Shown here: positions 61,493 to 64,000 of the stretch, piece after piece | How positions within the stretch are numbered: position 1 is the first letter of the stretch | Layout of the letters: every line of letters begins with the position of its first letter | DNA from: Streptococcus rubneri | GTDB lineage: Bacteria; Bacillota; Bacilli; Lactobacillales; Streptococcaceae | DNA: 64,000 bases | Direction of reading: 5' to 3' | Assembly (NCBI RefSeq): GCF_004785935.1 | Contig: NZ_SRRP01000001.1 | Location: 496,001 to 560,000 of the forward strand | Notes under the pieces: generated by a model | Databases searched by the model: none | Seen by the model: the letters and a program-made list of their open reading frames with translations, nothing else | What the model was told of the DNA's origin: nothing | Position numbers and translations under genes: made by a program

Positions 61493-62812
61493 CTATTCCT
61501 CTTTTGCACTTTGTTTATTTGGCAAGAAAAGCGATAGGACAATACCAACTACTGCTGGTAGTAACCATGGGAGGGATTGGGTAGCAAAAGGCAAGTGCTT
61601 AATGATGTTTGCTAGTCCTGCAAGTTTAAAGGTACTTGACAGAACATCTGCAATCGCAACCAAGCTAACTAGGAACATAGTCAGCTGCATTCCTGGTTTT
61701 GATAGTTGAGTAAATTTATTTACAATCACAATCAACACAATAGTAATGGTGATTGGATAGAGGATCATCAAAACAGGCAATGAATAAGCAATAATGGCAC
61801 TCAAACCAAGATTGGCAATGGAGAATCCAATCAAGGTAAAGAGAGTTGCATAGACTTTGTAAGAAATTTTAGGGAAAGTGTTATGGAAAAATTCCCCTGT
61901 CGATACGATCAAACCGGCTGTTGTTGTGAAACAAGTCACCGTCACCATGCCTGCAAGGAAAATTTGAGCAACTGAGCCAAGGATAGCCTTGGTTGCTTCT
62001 GAGAGGACATAAACACCCTTATTGGCATCGGAAGCCATCACTTCTGCTGGAATTGGGAAGTGATTTCCAAGGTAACCCAATCCAATATACAAAATACTAA
62101 AGCCAATGGCTACAACGATGCCAACAATCCAGATCGTTTTAATGTATTCTTTCTTGCTGGTGAAACCAAGTTGATTAAGAGTAGTCACTGCGATGACGCT
62201 AAAGGCTACTGAAGCAAGAGCATCCAAGGTGTTATACCCTTCAAGGAAACCTTGACCAAAGGCAGATGCTTGGTAGGCTTCTGTTGCCACTTGAGGCGCG
62301 TTTCCGCTGTACTTGAGAGCACCAAGGACAACGAGGACAACGATCAAGATAGCAAAGACAGGTGTTAAAATCCGACCAATACTATCTAGGATTTTAGAAG
62401 GGTACAAGGCAATCAAATAGGCTAAACAAAAATAAACTAAGGTAAAGACAAAGAGACTCAGTCTACCACTTGATTGTCCTAACAATGGAGCGATCCCAAC
62501 CTCATAGGAAACAGTAGCTGTTCTTGGAATAGCAAAGAAGGGACCAATAGACAGATACAAGGCTACCAGATAAACGATGGCAAACCAAGGAGCAATTTTT
62601 CGTGAAATCTCATGGATATACCCTTTAGGATTGAGTGTACCAACAATCAAGGTAATAATCGCAATCCCTACTCCTGATAAGACAAATCCAGCAATAGCTG
62701 GCCAAAAATGGCTACCCGATTGGGCACCTAGTGCAGGCGGAAAGATTAAGTTTCCTGCACCGAAGAAAATACCAAATAACAGTAAACCTGTTAAGGAACC
62801 TTTTCGTAACAT
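61493..62812 (-). CDS. brnQ: Branched-chain amino acid carrier BrnQ (LIVCS)
   Basis: A 439-aa Na+ or H+ symporter for Ile, Leu and Val with 12 membrane segments. Family motif LLFGIFFGAGNLIFPPALG is at the N-terminus, with ASVAFSVIAVTTLNQLG in the middle. Its promoter is TTGCTA-17-TATACT (62871-62843). No T-box leader or CodY-type box is evident in the 370-bp upstream gap, which is surprising for a BCAA gene. Confidence 0.95.
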   Translation of the reverse strand: MLRKGSLTGLLLFGIFFGAGNLIFPPALGAQSGSHFWPAIAGFVLSGVGIAIITLIVGTLNPKGYIHEISRKIAPWFAIVYLVALYLSIGPFFAIPRTATVSYEVGIAPLLGQSSGRLSLFVFTLVYFCLAYLIALYPSKILDSIGRILTPVFAILIVVLVVLGALKYSGNAPQVATEAYQASAFGQGFLEGYNTLDALASVAFSVIAVTTLNQLGFTSKKEYIKTIWIVGIVVAIGFSILYIGLGYLGNHFPIPAEVMASDANKGVYVLSEATKAILGSVAQIFLAGMVTVTCFTTTAGLIVSTGEFFHNTFPKISYKVYATLFTLIGFSIANLGLSAIIAYSLPVLMILYPITITIVLIVIVNKFTQLSKPGMQLTMFLVSLVAIADVLSSTFKLAGLANIIKHLPFATQSLPWLLPAVVGIVLSLFLPNKQSAKEE

Positions 62813-62842
62813 ATGTTCTCCTTTTTATGTTGAATCTTTTCT

Positions 62843-62871
62843 AGTATAACAGCTTTCATCCTCCGTAGCAA
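62843..62871 (-). promoter_or_regulatory. brnQ promoter
   Basis: TTGCTA (62871-62866), a 17-bp spacer and TATACT (62848-62843), the -10 extended by an upstream TG, all on the minus strand. The rest of the 62872-63090 gap to the lipoprotein promoter shows nothing I can name. Confidence 0.8.
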
Positions 62872-63090
62872 TAATTTTTACTGAATTTATGTCATTTAAC
62901 ATAAAGCTACTGGAAGACCCATCTAGCATTTCTGCTTTTCTTAATCTTTCCTAGGTTACTTAATGAGATTAGTCATCTACTGAATTTCCTATTCCAATAA
63001 TGACTCGCTTCCTCTTCCTTGCCCCGCATAGCTTTAAATTGATTTGAACCTTGTGACTTTTAAAAATAACAGAAAGATATCTAGGTGGGA

Positions 63091-63119
63091 TTGCTTTTAA
63101 AAACCTTCTATATTAAAAT
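63091..63119 (+). promoter_or_regulatory. ltp promoter
   Basis: TTGCTT (63091-63096), 17-bp spacer and TAAAAT (63114-63119), with AGAAAGAAGG before the ATG. Confidence 0.75.
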
Positions 63120-63182
63120 GGTATTAAACTAAAGAAATGTGCCAAAAATGAATGGCATTAAAATTAGAAAGAAGGACCTCTC

Positions 63183-63773
63183 ATGAAGAAACTAATCACC
63201 CTTGCCCTTGTGAGTTTGTCTACAATTTCCCTGACTGCTTGTGTTATCAAACCTGTTAGCAAGAATGATTCGTCATCATCAGAAGCAAAAATGGAACAAA
63301 AAACATCAGCTTCAAGTAAAGAAAGCTTATCAACTGGCTATAAAAATGCCCTTGAACAAGCGAAGTATTATCTAGAGATATTCCCATCCTCCAAAGAAGG
63401 ACTCAAAAAAAAATTGATTGAATCTGAGGAATTTTCAAAAGATGAAGTACAAGCTGCGATAGATGAAATTACTGATGAGGTTGATTGGAAGGCTAACGCC
63501 GTTAAAAAGGCAGAAACGTATCTAAAGACTGTCCATTTTTCTAAATATAAACTCCTGAGTCATCTTAGTGGCTATGAAAAATTCACCCAAGAAGAAGCAG
63601 CCTACGCAGTAGAACATGTTAAAGCTGATTGGAACTTGCAAGCCTTAGAGAAAGCGAGGGACTTTCGAAAATATGGGAATCGTTCTCCTGAAGAAATAAA
63701 GAAAAGATTAGTAGAATTTGAATATTTCACAGAACAGGAAGCTAACTACGCTATAGAGCATCTAGATCAATAA
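63183..63773 (+). CDS. Ltp family host cell surface-exposed lipoprotein
   Basis: A 196-aa lipoprotein with lipobox LTAC (Cys20) and a Ser/Lys linker (~25-50). Three copies of a ~45-residue helical repeat follow: ALEQAKYYLEIFPSSKEGLKKKLIESEEFSKDEVQAAID, AVKKAETYLKTVHFSKYKLLSHLSGYEKFTQEEAAYAVE and ALEKARDFRKYGNRSPEEIKKRLVEFEYFTEQEANYAIE. This matches the Ltp-type repeat of streptococcal phage TP-J34, which blocks phage DNA injection. No other phage gene is near, so it is probably a chromosomal homologue. Superinfection exclusion is inferred. Confidence 0.87.
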   Translation: MKKLITLALVSLSTISLTACVIKPVSKNDSSSSEAKMEQKTSASSKESLSTGYKNALEQAKYYLEIFPSSKEGLKKKLIESEEFSKDEVQAAIDEITDEVDWKANAVKKAETYLKTVHFSKYKLLSHLSGYEKFTQEEAAYAVEHVKADWNLQALEKARDFRKYGNRSPEEIKKRLVEFEYFTEQEANYAIEHLDQ

Positions 63774-63778
63774 AAAAA

Positions 63779-63802
63779 GCAGAGAGAAATCTCTGTTTTT
63801 TT
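63779..63802 (+). terminator. Terminator of the Ltp gene
   Basis: CAGAGA/TCTCTG with a 4-nt loop and seven Ts, 6 bp after the stop. A second hairpin, CCAAAGGTC/GACCTTTGG (63841-63866), serves the convergent gene. Confidence 0.88.
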
Positions 63803-63903
63803 CTGGATTATTTATGCTTTCTAGATGAGTAAATAAATAGCCAAAGGTCTATGGTGCGACCTTTGGTTGCTTTCTGATGTTTTTGTATATAAAGGGGTTA
63901 TTT

Positions 63904-64000
63904 CTAATGATCACTAAAGCGTCTGTATTCAATCCGGAAATCAAAGTAATTCTCTGCTTGCAGTTTATGGAAGATGTCCCGATAAGCCTCTTCATCAAAT
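63904..64000 (-). CDS. C-terminal end of an unidentified protein (partial)
   Basis: A minus-strand frame is open to the window edge and ends at 63904. The last 31 residues read FDEEAYRDIFHKLQAENYF then DFRIEYRRFSDH. Amphipathic character and the convergent terminator before it suggest a real gene. I do not recognise the family from this fragment. Confidence 0.6.
   Translation of the reverse strand, partial: FDEEAYRDIFHKLQAENYFDFRIEYRRFSDH

Noticed and set aside
62813-63182. T-box or CodY-controlled leader for brnQ
   Set aside because: No T-box core or AATTTTC..GAAAATT-type box seen; only promoters at both ends.
1-64000. CRISPR array, tRNA or rRNA genes
   Set aside because: No spaced direct repeats of the right size, and no cloverleaf or rRNA stretch was recognised on reading.

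Overview
The window is chromosomal DNA from a low-GC oral Streptococcus of the mitis/sanguinis/parasanguinis type. This rests on gene content and order seen directly: satD next to DUF3307, a pdhA-B-C-D operon with the lipoyl domain on E3, xerS next to a dif_SL site, ylxM-ffh, tdk/prfA/prmC/tsaC/glyA, efeOB-FTR1-tatCA, and water-forming nox. The species cannot be fixed from sequence reading alone. There are no rRNA, tRNA or CRISPR features and no intact prophage or insertion sequence.

Layout. 1-6.2 kb: the 3' end of topA, a two-gene satD/DUF3307 unit behind three copies of an 18-bp operator, trmFO, and a three-gene unit of two esterases and an ATP-grasp ligase. 6.4-13 kb: the pyruvate dehydrogenase operon with a 0.55-kb array of hairpin repeats between E1-beta and E2, then a branched RNA-like structure, lipoate ligase lplA, and the first of three copies of a ~178-bp intergenic repeat. 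13.2-18.9 kb: a lactococcin-972-type ABC permease/ATPase with two lipoproteins (one beta-rich, one C39-like cysteine peptidase) and a hypothetical protein. 18.9-20.1 kb: xerS and dif_SL, marking the replication terminus. Nearly all genes to the left are on the + strand and most to the right are on the - strand, as expected for two replichores meeting here. 20.1-30 kb: an AT-rich gene-poor stretch, two hydrolases, ffh-orf71-ylxM, a KASIII/adenylate-forming/MBL/SDR cluster with a decayed glycosyltransferase, and a GntR regulator.

30-48.6 kb: guaA, an SDR with a zinc-ribbon tail, small membrane and secreted proteins, the glyA-tsaC-prmC-prfA-tdk housekeeping run, a MATE pump, and the purine salvage run guaC-[purine riboswitch]-xpt-pbuX. 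48.6-57 kb: a 41-aa membrane peptide, the Efe iron uptake/Tat operon (efeO-efeB-efeU-tatC-tatA), a ClC channel and NADH oxidase. 57-64 kb: ApbE flavin transferase with two flavin reductases, an extracytoplasmic thioredoxin/CcdA pair, the BrnQ carrier, a phage-exclusion-type Ltp lipoprotein, and the 3' end of an unidentified gene.

The most notable items are: (1) SatD, which by motif reading looks like a class III nucleotide-cyclase-type palm domain fused to a helix-turn-helix, paired with a membrane protein and three matching operators; (2) the orphan lactococcin-972-type transporter with a C39-like lipoprotein; (3) the dif_SL site, whose edge supplies the -35 box of xerS; (4) the pdhB-pdhC hairpin array; (5) four AT-rich palindromes that each abut a stop codon; and (6) the KASIII/adenylate-forming/SDR cluster.
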